A DNA stretch of 54,959 bases. Origin: Akkermansiaceae bacterium (GTDB taxonomy: Bacteria > Verrucomicrobiota > Verrucomicrobiia > Verrucomicrobiales > Akkermansiaceae). The stretch's first letter is position 1; every line of letters starts with the position of its first letter. The stretch covers positions 1-54,959 of the forward strand of contig CAIVSK010000019.1 of assembly GCA_903908495.1 (NCBI GenBank), read 5' to 3'. The notes beneath the pieces were generated by a model. The model worked only from the letters and a program-made list of their open reading frames with translations. It was not told where the DNA came from and searched no databases. The position numbers were made by a program, and so were the translations under genes. Positions 9,931 through 17,667 of the stretch are shown piece by piece.

Positions 9931-11340
9931 TCACCAAGCCCCGCCGAGGGACTTGATCAGCGACACCGACACCGCAAGGCGCTCGGCGCGGATCGCGTTG
10001 GCCGCCTGTTCGGTATCCAGGCGGGTGCGTTCGGCGTCGACCACATCGAGGAAGCTGACCAGGCCGGCTTGGAAGCGTTTGACGGACAGGTCGAAGGTTT
10101 TGCGGGCGGCTTGCAGCGCCTTGTCCTGCGCCACCTGGCGGCGTTGCAATATCGCCGCACCTTGCAGCGCGTTCTCCACTTCGCGGATCGACTCTAGCAC
10201 CGCCTGACGGTAATCCGCGCTGGCCGCATCGTGGGCGGCTACTGCGGCATTGCGCTGGGCATTGAGCAATTTCTGGCTGGTGATGGATGTCAGCGTGCTG
10301 GTGCCGAGCGACCACACCAGCGAAGATGCGTTGAAGATATCCGCCAAATGCGCGGCATCCACGCCACTGGATGCGTTGATCGTGAATGACGGATAGAACG
10401 CGGCGCTGGCCACGCCGATGTTGGCGTTGGCGGCGGCCACCCGGCGTTCGGCGGCACGGATATCGGGCCGTTGACGCAACATCTCGGAGGGCAGCGCGAG
10501 TGGCACGGCCGGGGGTTGCGGCAATTCCGGCTGCTCGGCGATGGCCGAGCCGGTGGCCAGCGACCCGCTGAGCACCGCCAGCGCGTTGACCAGCAAGATG
10601 CGGTCCTGCTCGAGGCGGATCCGCTCGGCCTCGGCGGTGGCCACTTCCGTTTCGGCGCGGGCCAAGTCCAGGCCGCTGATGTTGCCCACATCGCGCCGTT
10701 TGGTGAGGAGTTCGAGCGCCTTGCGGCGGATTTCCACGGTGCGGGTGAGCACCGCGCGATTGGCGTCGACGGCCCGCAGCGTCCAATAAGTTTGGGCCAC
10801 CTCGCCGGCCACGCTGAGCCGCAAGGCATTGAGGCCCTCCCCGGCGGCGGATTCCGACGCCCGCGCGGACTCGACTTGACGGCTGACCTTGCCCCACACG
10901 TCCAGCTCATAGCGCAACACCACCGGCACGGCAAAATTGTCCGACTGAATGGTGCCACCGCCACCGGGGCCGCGGTAGCGGATTTTCGAGCGTTCCGCCA
11001 CAGTGCCCAGGGTGATGTCGGGAAAATATTGTGAGCGTGCTTCATTGCTCATTTCATGGGCTTGGCGCAGGCGCGCCGCCGCCCCCTTGAGATCTTGGTT
11101 GTTGACCAGCGCACGCTCCACCAGCGCGGTGAGCGTCGCGTCATGATACATCCGCCACCATTGCTGCGGCTGCGCCTGCCCCAGCGGCGATTGCCGCTTG
11201 AAACTCACCCCACCTTGCGAAAACGCCGCCGGCAATTCCAGCGCCGGCGTCTCGTGATTGGGACCCACCGGCCCACAGCCACTCAACACCAGCAGCGGGC
11301 TACAACTCAGCAAACGACGGATAAACAGGCTTTTCGGCAT
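9931..11340 (-). CDS. RND efflux outer-membrane factor, NodT/TolC-family lipoprotein
   Basis: Outer-membrane channel of the tripartite pump. I take the ATG at 11340, which gives a lipoprotein signal MPKSLFIRRLLSCSPLLVLSGC with Cys22; the longer frame to 11379 runs through the putative operator. 469 aa, normal for the NodT family. Family landmarks are WWRMYHDATLTALVERALVNN near the N-terminus, two repeats of long helices, LPSEMLRQRPDIRAAERRVAA at the start of the second repeat, and a C-terminal helix with QAGLVSFLDVVDAERT. First gene of the efflux operon; the adaptor ATG is 55 bp downstream. Probably repressed by the divergent TetR protein. Confidence 0.95.
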   Translation of the reverse strand: MPKSLFIRRLLSCSPLLVLSGCGPVGPNHETPALELPAAFSQGGVSFKRQSPLGQAQPQQWWRMYHDATLTALVERALVNNQDLKGAAARLRQAHEMSNEARSQYFPDITLGTVAERSKIRYRGPGGGGTIQSDNFAVPVVLRYELDVWGKVSRQVESARASESAAGEGLNALRLSVAGEVAQTYWTLRAVDANRAVLTRTVEIRRKALELLTKRRDVGNISGLDLARAETEVATAEAERIRLEQDRILLVNALAVLSGSLATGSAIAEQPELPQPPAVPLALPSEMLRQRPDIRAAERRVAAANANIGVASAAFYPSFTINASSGVDAAHLADIFNASSLVWSLGTSTLTSITSQKLLNAQRNAAVAAHDAASADYRQAVLESIREVENALQGAAILQRRQVAQDKALQAARKTFDLSVKRFQAGLVSFLDVVDAERTRLDTEQAANAIRAERLAVSVSLIKSLGGAW

Positions 11341-11367
11341 GACCAAGCGGGATTTAAACGCGATTGA

Positions 11368-11393
11368 GCTTGCATGCAAGCGATTACTTGCAA
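11368..11393. promoter_or_regulatory. Candidate TetR operator in the efflux divergent region
   Basis: A perfect 14-bp palindrome GCTTGCATGCAAGC (11368-11381) is followed by a further half-site CTTGCAA (11387-11393). It lies between the outer-membrane-factor start (11340, minus) and the GTG proposed for the regulator (11406, plus), the normal place for a TetR-family operator controlling both directions. Binding is inferred. Confidence 0.55.
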
Positions 11394-11405
11394 AAACTTT
11401 CCTGC

Positions 11406-12035
11406 GTGAGCGCCGAGCCCCCCATCAAAAAAGCGAGCGAATCCACCGGCGCGCGCCCACGCCTGTTGGAGGCGGCGCGCGCGGAATTTGGCGACAAGGG
11501 CATCGAAGCGGCCACCACGCGGGGGATCGCGGAACGCGCGGGCTGCAACGAGGTGACCTTGTTCCGGCACTTTGAAACCAAACAAAAATTATTGGTGGCA
11601 GTGGTGCAGGAGACCTCGGACGAATTCCGAGCCCTGTGTGATTGTGGCGGCGGCTTCAGCGGCAACCTGCTCGATGACCTGATGCGTTTTGCGCAGGTTT
11701 ACAACGCGTCGTTGGAGCGTTGCGAGGGCATGGCGCGGGCGATGATCGGTGAGAGCCGGCGCCGCCCAACCTTGGCCAAGGAGTTGATCGGCGATGTGTT
11801 GGAGCCATTCCACCGCAGCATCGCTGCCAATCTCGAACAACACCGCCTGGCCGGCCGGGTGCGCGCCGGGATTGACGCGATGGCCTTTGCCGAGGTGCTC
11901 ACCTCCGCCTTGATGGGCGGACTGTTGCGCCGCAGCTCCGGCCTCTCCGGCCTGGATAGCGACGGCTGGATCCGCGCCACGGTGGAAATTTTCGTCCGCG
12001 GCATCGAGTCCCAGCCGCCGGGCGGCAACGCTTAG
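11406..12035 (+). CDS. TetR/AcrR-family transcriptional regulator
   Basis: Probable ligand-responsive repressor of the divergent efflux operon and of itself. I chose the GTG at 11406 (209 aa, usual size) because the upstream TTG at 11364 would put the palindrome inside the gene. The N-terminal DNA-binding domain is clear: RLLEAARAEFGDKGIEAATT, then the helix-turn-helix IAERAGCNEVTLFRHFETKQ, which matches the IAxxAGVSxGTLYxHFxxK consensus. The C-terminal ligand domain is variable, as in the family. It converges on proC with 15 bp between stop codons. Confidence 0.9.
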   Translation: MSAEPPIKKASESTGARPRLLEAARAEFGDKGIEAATTRGIAERAGCNEVTLFRHFETKQKLLVAVVQETSDEFRALCDCGGGFSGNLLDDLMRFAQVYNASLERCEGMARAMIGESRRRPTLAKELIGDVLEPFHRSIAANLEQHRLAGRVRAGIDAMAFAEVLTSALMGGLLRRSSGLSGLDSDGWIRATVEIFVRGIESQPPGGNA

Positions 12036-12050
12036 GCACCAGCCTGGTGC
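12036..12050. terminator. Possible bidirectional terminator between tetR and proC
   Basis: The only 15 bases between the two convergent stop codons form an inverted repeat, GCACC-AGCCT-GGTGC, which can fold on either strand. No strong U-tract follows on the plus side, so the assignment is tentative. Confidence 0.35.
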
Positions 12051-12857
12051 TTATTGGTGGCCGAGTTCCTCGGCGCGGCGGGATGCGGCGCTGACGGCGG
12101 CAATCAAGGCGGAGCGCAGGCCGAGGCGCTCGAGTTCGGCGAGGCCGGCGATGGTGGTGCCGCCGGGTGAGGTGACCTTATCCTTGAGAACCGCCGGATG
12201 TTCGTTGGTTTCCAACACCATCGCGGCGGCTCCCAGCACCGTCTGCGCAGCCAGTCGCAAGGCCACCGCTCGCGTCAGACCAGCCAACACCCCGCCGTCG
12301 GCGAGGGCTTCAATGACCACGTAAACGTAGGCCGGGCCGCTGCCCGACAGGCCGGTGACCAGATTCATGAAGCGCTCCGGCATTTCAATGGCGAGACCCA
12401 CTGCTTCCAACAACATTTGGGCGGTGGCGGCATCGGCGGGGGTGGCGCGGGTGCCCAGACAATAGCCGGCGGCCCCCTTGCCGACGAGCGCCGGCGTGTT
12501 GGGCATGGCCCGGATGACGCGGAAATTTTCCGGGCAGGCCGCTTCCAGCGCAGCCAGCGTGATGCCTGCGGCGATGGAAATGACCAGGCGGGGTTGACCG
12601 GCGGCCGCATGCGCCGCGGCGCGCAGGGCTTCGGCGGCGTGGGGCGGCAAGGTGCAGAGGAAAATCACCTCGCAAGCGTTGGCCATCTCAGCGGCCGAAC
12701 TGGTGGTTCTGGCCGCGGTTAGCTGGGTGAATGACTCACGCGCAGCCGCCACGGGGTCACAGCCGATGACTTGATCGGCGGTGACAATGCCCGCACGGAT
12801 CGCGCCACCGATGAGGGTGGTTCCCATTTTTCCACAGCCGAGAGTACCAAGGTTCAT
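12051..12857 (-). CDS. proC: Pyrroline-5-carboxylate reductase
   Basis: Reduces 1-pyrroline-5-carboxylate to L-proline with NAD(P)H, the last step of proline synthesis, in the cytoplasm. 268 aa from the ATG at 12857, matching the family length of about 270. The N-terminal Rossmann motif is GCGKMGTTLIGGAIRAG, followed by FLCTLPPHAAEAL and AMPNTPALVGKGAAGY. The C-terminal signature is DKVTSPGGTTIAGLAELE. The frame continues upstream for another 198 codons, but these show no homology I recognise and overlap the divergent gene. Divergent from a P5C dehydrogenase that uses the same intermediate. Confidence 0.96.
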   Translation of the reverse strand: MNLGTLGCGKMGTTLIGGAIRAGIVTADQVIGCDPVAAARESFTQLTAARTTSSAAEMANACEVIFLCTLPPHAAEALRAAAHAAAGQPRLVISIAAGITLAALEAACPENFRVIRAMPNTPALVGKGAAGYCLGTRATPADAATAQMLLEAVGLAIEMPERFMNLVTGLSGSGPAYVYVVIEALADGGVLAGLTRAVALRLAAQTVLGAAAMVLETNEHPAVLKDKVTSPGGTTIAGLAELERLGLRSALIAAVSAASRRAEELGHQ

Positions 12858-13145
12858 GACACCATTGTAATCGGCCGGGCCACCCGAGGCTAGCAAAATC
12901 TCATGACCCGGCCCGAGCCCCTGCCCGGCACCGGAAAAATTCCGAGAAAATTCTTGGCACTGCGGTATCGATAGGCATTCTCTGGGGCGAGGACATGGTC
13001 CCATGCATTCCGCTCCTGGTGTCCGATCCGCAGCGTCGCCTTTGGCTCGTGAGCGATCGGCGGCAGAGACGGATTTCCAGCAAAATCCGGACCGCCCGCC
13101 ATGCTTCACAGCACGGCAAGCCTCCTTCATAGAAAGACGAAAATC

Positions 13146-14777
13146 ATGCCAAAAGGAATCTACAAAGTACCGGTTGCAGTTAACGAACCGATGAAGAGTT
13201 ATGCTCCCGGTAGCGCCGAACGCAAGGAATTGCAGGCCATGCTCAAGGAACTGCGCGGCCAGCAACTGGATATTCCGATGTACATCGGTGACAAGGAAGT
13301 CCGCAGCGGCAACCCGATCCGCCTGGCACCTCCGCACGACCACCGGCATACCCTGGGCCATTTCCATAAGAGTGATAAAAGTCATATCAGCCAGGCCATC
13401 GACGCGGCCTTGGCGGCCAAACCCGCATGGACCCTTCTGGGCTGGGAACACCGCGCCACCATCTTCCTCAAGGCAGCGGAATTGATCGCCGGCCCGTATC
13501 GCGCCAGGGTGAACGCCGCAACCATGTTAGGCCAAAGCAAGAACGCGTTCCAGGCTGAAATCGACAGCGCCTGCGAACTCGCCGATTTCCTCCGCTTCAA
13601 TGTCCAGTATATGACGGAGATATACGCCGAGCAACCACTGTCCGGACCAGGCGTGTGGAACCGGCTCGAGTGGCGGCCGCTGGAAGGCTTTGTATATGCC
13701 CTGACTCCGTTCAACTTCACCGCCATCGCGGGGAATCTGCCATCAAGTTGCGCCTTGATGGGCAATGTGGTGGTTTGGAAGCCGAGCAACACCCAAGTGT
13801 ACGCCGCGAATGTGTTGATGGAAGTGTTCCGTAAGGCAGGAGTGCCCGCCGGGGTCATCAACCTGATCTATCCGAGCGGGCCTGACGCCGCAGAGGTCAT
13901 TTTCAATCACAGGGATTTTGCCGGAATTCACTTCACCGGCAGCACGGAAGTGTTCCAAAGCATCTGGCAGGCCATCGGCAACAACATTCACAAGTACCGC
14001 TCCTACCCCCGCATCGTCGGCGAAACCGGCGGCAAGGATTTCATCATGGCACACAAGTCCGCCGAGGCAAAATCCCTGGCCGTCGCGTTGGCCAGGGGCG
14101 CCTTCGAATACCAGGGCCAGAAATGTTCGGCCGCATCCCGCGCCTATGTCCCTAGCAATTTATGGCCGGAGGTGAAAGCCCATGTGCTGGCGGATTTGCA
14201 GGACATGAAGATGGGGCCGACCGAGGATTTCACCAATTTCATCAATGCGGTCATCGACGAGAAGAGTTTTGACAAGTTGGTGGGCTATATCGAAGCGGCC
14301 CGGCTCTCCAACGAGGTCGAGATCATCGCCGGTGGCAACTATGACAAGAGCAAGGGCTACTTCATCGAACCGACCATCCTTGTCACCACCAATCCGCGCT
14401 ACGTGACCATGTGCGAGGAGTTGTTCGGGCCGGTGCTGACCATTTTCGTTTATGATGCAGATGAGTTTGAGCAAACCTTGGAGTTGGTGGACGCAACATC
14501 CGTGTATGCCCTCACCGGCGCCATCCTGGCTCAGGATCGCTATGCCATCGAATTGGCAACCCGCAAACTGAGCAACGCCGCCGGCAATTTCTACATCAAC
14601 GACAAATGCACCGGAGCGGTCGTCGGCCAACAACCCTTCGGTGGCGCCCGCGGCAGTGGCACCAATGACAAGGCCGGCGCCAAAATCAATTTGTTGCGCT
14701 GGGTCTCCCCGCGCACCATCAAGGAAACCTTCCTGCCGCCCACCGACTATAAATATCCGTTCCTGCAAGCGGACTGA
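13146..14777 (+). CDS. 1-pyrroline-5-carboxylate dehydrogenase (ALDH4 type)
   Basis: Oxidises P5C / glutamate semialdehyde to glutamate with NAD+, the second step of proline catabolism. 543 aa from the ATG at 13146 (start MPKGIYKVPVAVNEP), the length and N-terminus of the stand-alone ALDH4 branch. Catalytic residues are visible: Glu293 in GETGGKDF and nucleophile Cys327 in YQGQKCSAASRAY. Also present are ALTPFNFTAIAGNLPSSCAL, VVWKPSNTQVYAANVLMEVF, GIHFTGSTEVF, CEELFGPVLTIFVY and QQPFGGARGSGTNDKAGA. No proline dehydrogenase is in the window. The 288 bp shared with divergent proC must hold both promoters; I see no clear operator. Confidence 0.95.
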   Translation: MPKGIYKVPVAVNEPMKSYAPGSAERKELQAMLKELRGQQLDIPMYIGDKEVRSGNPIRLAPPHDHRHTLGHFHKSDKSHISQAIDAALAAKPAWTLLGWEHRATIFLKAAELIAGPYRARVNAATMLGQSKNAFQAEIDSACELADFLRFNVQYMTEIYAEQPLSGPGVWNRLEWRPLEGFVYALTPFNFTAIAGNLPSSCALMGNVVVWKPSNTQVYAANVLMEVFRKAGVPAGVINLIYPSGPDAAEVIFNHRDFAGIHFTGSTEVFQSIWQAIGNNIHKYRSYPRIVGETGGKDFIMAHKSAEAKSLAVALARGAFEYQGQKCSAASRAYVPSNLWPEVKAHVLADLQDMKMGPTEDFTNFINAVIDEKSFDKLVGYIEAARLSNEVEIIAGGNYDKSKGYFIEPTILVTTNPRYVTMCEELFGPVLTIFVYDADEFEQTLELVDATSVYALTGAILAQDRYAIELATRKLSNAAGNFYINDKCTGAVVGQQPFGGARGSGTNDKAGAKINLLRWVSPRTIKETFLPPTDYKYPFLQAD

Positions 14778-14788
14778 TCCCTCCATCA

Positions 14789-14898
14789 AGGAGGGGCGAT
14801 CTCCGGCTCGCCGTAGCCCATGGCGAGCCGAGGCGTGGTGGCCACCCGCCGCCCATTGTCGCCTCATGGCCCTGGGCGATGCGGAGATCGCCCCTCCT
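14789..14898. repeat. Long foldback repeat downstream of the P5C dehydrogenase
   Basis: A perfect 17-bp inverted repeat (14789-14805 and 14882-14898; core GGGGCGATCTCCG) encloses 76 bases. The loop contains its own perfect 9-bp stem CGGCTCGCC / GGCGAGCCG (14804-14812 and 14822-14830). The nested palindromic design resembles REP/BIME-type or MITE-like elements rather than a simple terminator; it could also end the upstream transcript. Confidence 0.75.
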
Positions 14899-14946
14899 CA
14901 ATCTTTTCCGCTTGGTTGTGCCACGGACCTGTGAAAAAGTCACGCC

Positions 14947-16608
14947 ATGAGCAATTGGATGGCAATTTTGATGGCACTCGGGCTGTGCGGCGGCGCCCTG
15001 GGCAAGGACGTGGCACCCCTCGAAGACGCCATCCCGGCAGCCGTCAAGGCGTTGGCAGCCCCATCCCCCAGGGCGTTTCCCGGCGGCATCGCCATGGCGG
15101 TCACCACCGCCAATGACGAGGCGCAGGCGGCCGTCAATCAAGGGCTCAATCACCTCCATGCCGGCTGGGAATTTGAGGCCAGCCGGTTTTTCGCCGTGGC
15201 CATGCGCGCCGATCCGGACTGCTTGCTGGCGCATTGGGGCATGGCCATGTCGCTGCTGGTGCCCACCCCGGCCACCGGCAAGGCGCGCAATGCGGCAGTG
15301 GAACGCATGCTCGATTTGGTCGATCAGGGGAAAGGCAGCGATCTGGAACGGGGTTACGCTTATGGCCTGATCAAGTACTTGGAAGAGGGCCCGGTGTCGG
15401 CGGCTTCGGCCTTCCGCAAGGTCGCCAAAAAATTCCCCAACGACCTGCAAGCCGCCATGTTTGCCGCCCTCTTCAGCCGCAGCGGCTATGATGAGACCGG
15501 TTCCGCCACCCCCAACCAACAGCAGTCCGAGGACGAGCTGACCGCCCTGATCAAGGCCCACCCCGACAGCCCGCTGCCACTCAACGCCCTGTTGCTGATC
15601 CGCGCCGAGGCACCGGATCTGAAACCCTCGCTGCTCCTTGCCCGCAACCTCTGCCAAATGGTGCCGGATTACGCCCCCTATTGCCATCTGTTGGGCCACT
15701 ACGCATGGCGCAGCGGTGAACACGCCGAGGCAGTCACCGCGTTCGACCGCGCCGCCACTTTGTTCAGCGAATGGATAAGATCTAACAAAACGACTTTTGC
15801 CGATTGTCCCGACTGGGTCAAGGCCGAGTGCTATCGGGTAGTGGCGCTGGCCTCGAAGGGGGATTTCGATGCAGCCCTGAGCGCCGCCAAAAAATTGGCA
15901 GCCACGCCGTTGTCAGTGGCACGTGCCTCATCGGCCGGGGTGCGGATGATGTTGTGGGAAGCCGAGACGCTGCCCGCCCGCCTGCTCATGCGCCGGGGCC
16001 TGCCCGGCGATGCCGCCCTCGCGCTGGCCGCCCTGCCCAAGCCCAAGACGATCAAACCCTATCATGACGAATGCCTCGCCTATTGGGGGATCGACGGCCT
16101 GCGCATCGCACTGGACGCGCAGCGTTTGTTAGAAGAAGGCAATCTCGACGAGGCCAGGAAAAACAGTGCGGCGCTGGCCTTTCACGGCGAGCAAATGGCC
16201 AAAGCCCAATCCATGGCTGCCGATGGCGGCGAGCGCTCGGCGTGGACGCGCGCATTTCGAGCCATCGAGGTGCTCGCCAGCGACATCCGCGGCCGCCTCT
16301 CGCTGGCCGGACCCAAAAACCTGCGCGGCACCGCCTATAACTGGTTGCGCTCCGCCGCCGACCGCCAACAGCCCGCATCCTTGCTCTATCCGCCGGTGGT
16401 GCTCACTCCCATGCTGGCCCGCCTCGGCGACTATCATCTGGCGGAAAACAAGCCGGACGCCGCCATCGAGGCATTTTCCGACGCGCTGGTGGCCTTTCCC
16501 AATGACATGGGTGCATTGCTGGGCCTGCAACGCGCCTACACCGCCGCCAAGCAACCCGACAAGGCCGCCGCGCTCGCCCAATCCATCAAGCACCTGCAGG
16601 AACCCTGA
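14947..16608 (+). CDS. Secreted TPR-repeat protein, function unknown
   Basis: 553 aa. The N-terminus (MSNWMAILMALGLCGGALGKD) looks like a Sec signal peptide, so the protein is probably periplasmic or exported. Helical TPR-like repeats run through it: NQGLNHLHAGWEFEASRFF and VAMRADPDCLLAHWGMAMSL near residue 55-100, YCHLLGHYAWRSGEHAEAVT at about 240, and a canonical pair at the C-terminus (ADYHLAENKPDAAIEAFSDA-like, then GLQRAYTAAKQPDKAAALAQ). No enzymatic motif was recognised. It probably scaffolds protein contacts. The NIPSNAP protein follows 52 bp downstream and may be co-transcribed. Confidence 0.82.
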   Translation: MSNWMAILMALGLCGGALGKDVAPLEDAIPAAVKALAAPSPRAFPGGIAMAVTTANDEAQAAVNQGLNHLHAGWEFEASRFFAVAMRADPDCLLAHWGMAMSLLVPTPATGKARNAAVERMLDLVDQGKGSDLERGYAYGLIKYLEEGPVSAASAFRKVAKKFPNDLQAAMFAALFSRSGYDETGSATPNQQQSEDELTALIKAHPDSPLPLNALLLIRAEAPDLKPSLLLARNLCQMVPDYAPYCHLLGHYAWRSGEHAEAVTAFDRAATLFSEWIRSNKTTFADCPDWVKAECYRVVALASKGDFDAALSAAKKLAATPLSVARASSAGVRMMLWEAETLPARLLMRRGLPGDAALALAALPKPKTIKPYHDECLAYWGIDGLRIALDAQRLLEEGNLDEARKNSAALAFHGEQMAKAQSMAADGGERSAWTRAFRAIEVLASDIRGRLSLAGPKNLRGTAYNWLRSAADRQQPASLLYPPVVLTPMLARLGDYHLAENKPDAAIEAFSDALVAFPNDMGALLGLQRAYTAAKQPDKAAALAQSIKHLQEP

Positions 16609-16660
16609 GCGGATCCAAGTTTGCCTTGCCAGCGGGCGGGGCATGGCTACGCTTCGCACG

Positions 16661-17446
16661 ATGACCAAGCACCTAACCACCGCCTTGCTGGCAGCAGGGC
16701 TGTCCTTCGCCGCCGCCACCGCCGCCGCCACCGCCGAAGACAAGCCAACGGATACGCGCGTCTATGAACTGCGCACCTACCACGCGGAGCCCGGCAAACT
16801 CGATGCGCTGATGGCCCGCTTCCGCGACCACACCACCCGCCTTTTTGCCAAGCACGGCATGACCAACATCGCCTACTGGGTGCCCGTTGATAACAAGGAC
16901 AACCTGCTCATCTATCTCCTCGCCTATCCGGACCGCGCGGCACGTGACGCCTCGTGGGCGAAGTTTCAGGCCGACGAGGATTGGAAAAAGGTCGCCGCCG
17001 CGTCCGAGAAGGACGGCCGGCTCGTCAACAAAGCCGATCAGCTTTTCCTAACCGCCACGGATTTCTCGCAGGGTTTCAGCGCTGCGGGCGACGGCAGCGA
17101 GCGACTGTTTGAAATGCGCACCTACACCACCCCCGCGGGCAAGCTGGCCGCATTGCACAGCCGCTTCCGGGACCACACGCGCGGCCTGTTCAGCCACCAC
17201 GGCATCACCAACCTCGGCTACTTCCAACCGCTCGCGGGCCAACCCGCGGCAGGCGAAACTCTGCTCTACTTCCTCGCCCACAAAGATGCCGCCGCCGCCC
17301 AAAAATCCTGGGACGCATTCCGCGCCGACCCCGCCTGGCTGGCGGTCAAGCAAGCCTCCGAGGATGCCGCCGGCAGCTCGCTGACCGTGCCGGATGGCGT
17401 CAAATCCGTGTTCCTCAAGCCGACGGACTTCTCCCCGGTGAAGTGA
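16661..17446 (+). CDS. Secreted protein with two NIPSNAP domains
   Basis: 261 aa. Sec signal peptide MTKHLTTALLAAGLSFAAAT, then two tandem copies of a NIPSNAP ferredoxin-like domain. Copy 1 starts RVYELRTYHAEPGKLDALMA and contains RFRDHTTRLFAKHGMTNI; copy 2 starts RLFEMRTYTTPAGKLAALHS and contains RFRDHTRGLFSHHGITNL. The copies align without gaps over their first 40 residues, so this is an internal duplication. An ATG at 16643, six codons upstream and in frame, is an alternative start. The family is widespread in Verrucomicrobiota and Planctomycetota as exported proteins; its biochemical role is not established. Confidence 0.88.
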   Translation: MTKHLTTALLAAGLSFAAATAAATAEDKPTDTRVYELRTYHAEPGKLDALMARFRDHTTRLFAKHGMTNIAYWVPVDNKDNLLIYLLAYPDRAARDASWAKFQADEDWKKVAAASEKDGRLVNKADQLFLTATDFSQGFSAAGDGSERLFEMRTYTTPAGKLAALHSRFRDHTRGLFSHHGITNLGYFQPLAGQPAAGETLLYFLAHKDAAAAQKSWDAFRADPAWLAVKQASEDAAGSSLTVPDGVKSVFLKPTDFSPVK

Positions 17447-17568
17447 CGGCGGGAGCCTTGCAAGGCGCGGTTGCGGAGTCACCCATCTTTTGTTGCTCTC
17501 GGCACTCATTCCACGGCACCATCCAGCCCCAGGCGCCCTGCAACATCAGACCGTGAAAAAGCAAGGCG

Positions 17569-17612
17569 GCGGGCAGAATGCCCGCGCCACGTGGACCGGG
17601 CATCCTGCCCGG
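17569..17612. repeat. Cluster of three short palindromes upstream of the histidine kinase
   Basis: Three adjacent perfect palindromes: GCGGGCA-GAA-TGCCCGC (17569-17585), CCACGTGG (17587-17594) and CCGGGCA-TCC-TGCCCGG (17596-17612). Both long arms share the core GGGCA/TGCCC. A related hairpin occurs at 29701-29720, which suggests a dispersed REP-like family. The flanking 17447-17568 is otherwise non-coding, apart from a 12-bp palindrome GCCTTGCAAGGC at 17455-17466. Confidence 0.7.
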
Positions 17613-17667
17613 ATTCAATCGGGTTGATGCAATTTCCCGGAGCCAATCGATTCACCTGATTTCCCCC

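Noticed and set aside
11364-11405. TTG start for the TetR regulator
   Set aside because: It would put the palindromic operator candidate inside the coding region and add a non-family leader.
12858-13451. N-terminal extension of the proC frame (198 codons)
   Set aside because: It overlaps the divergent dehydrogenase gene and has no family similarity; the P5C reductase fold begins at the ATG at 12857.
16166-16660. N-terminal extension of the NIPSNAP frame
   Set aside because: It runs antiphase through the TPR gene; the signal peptide and domain start only after 16643/16661.
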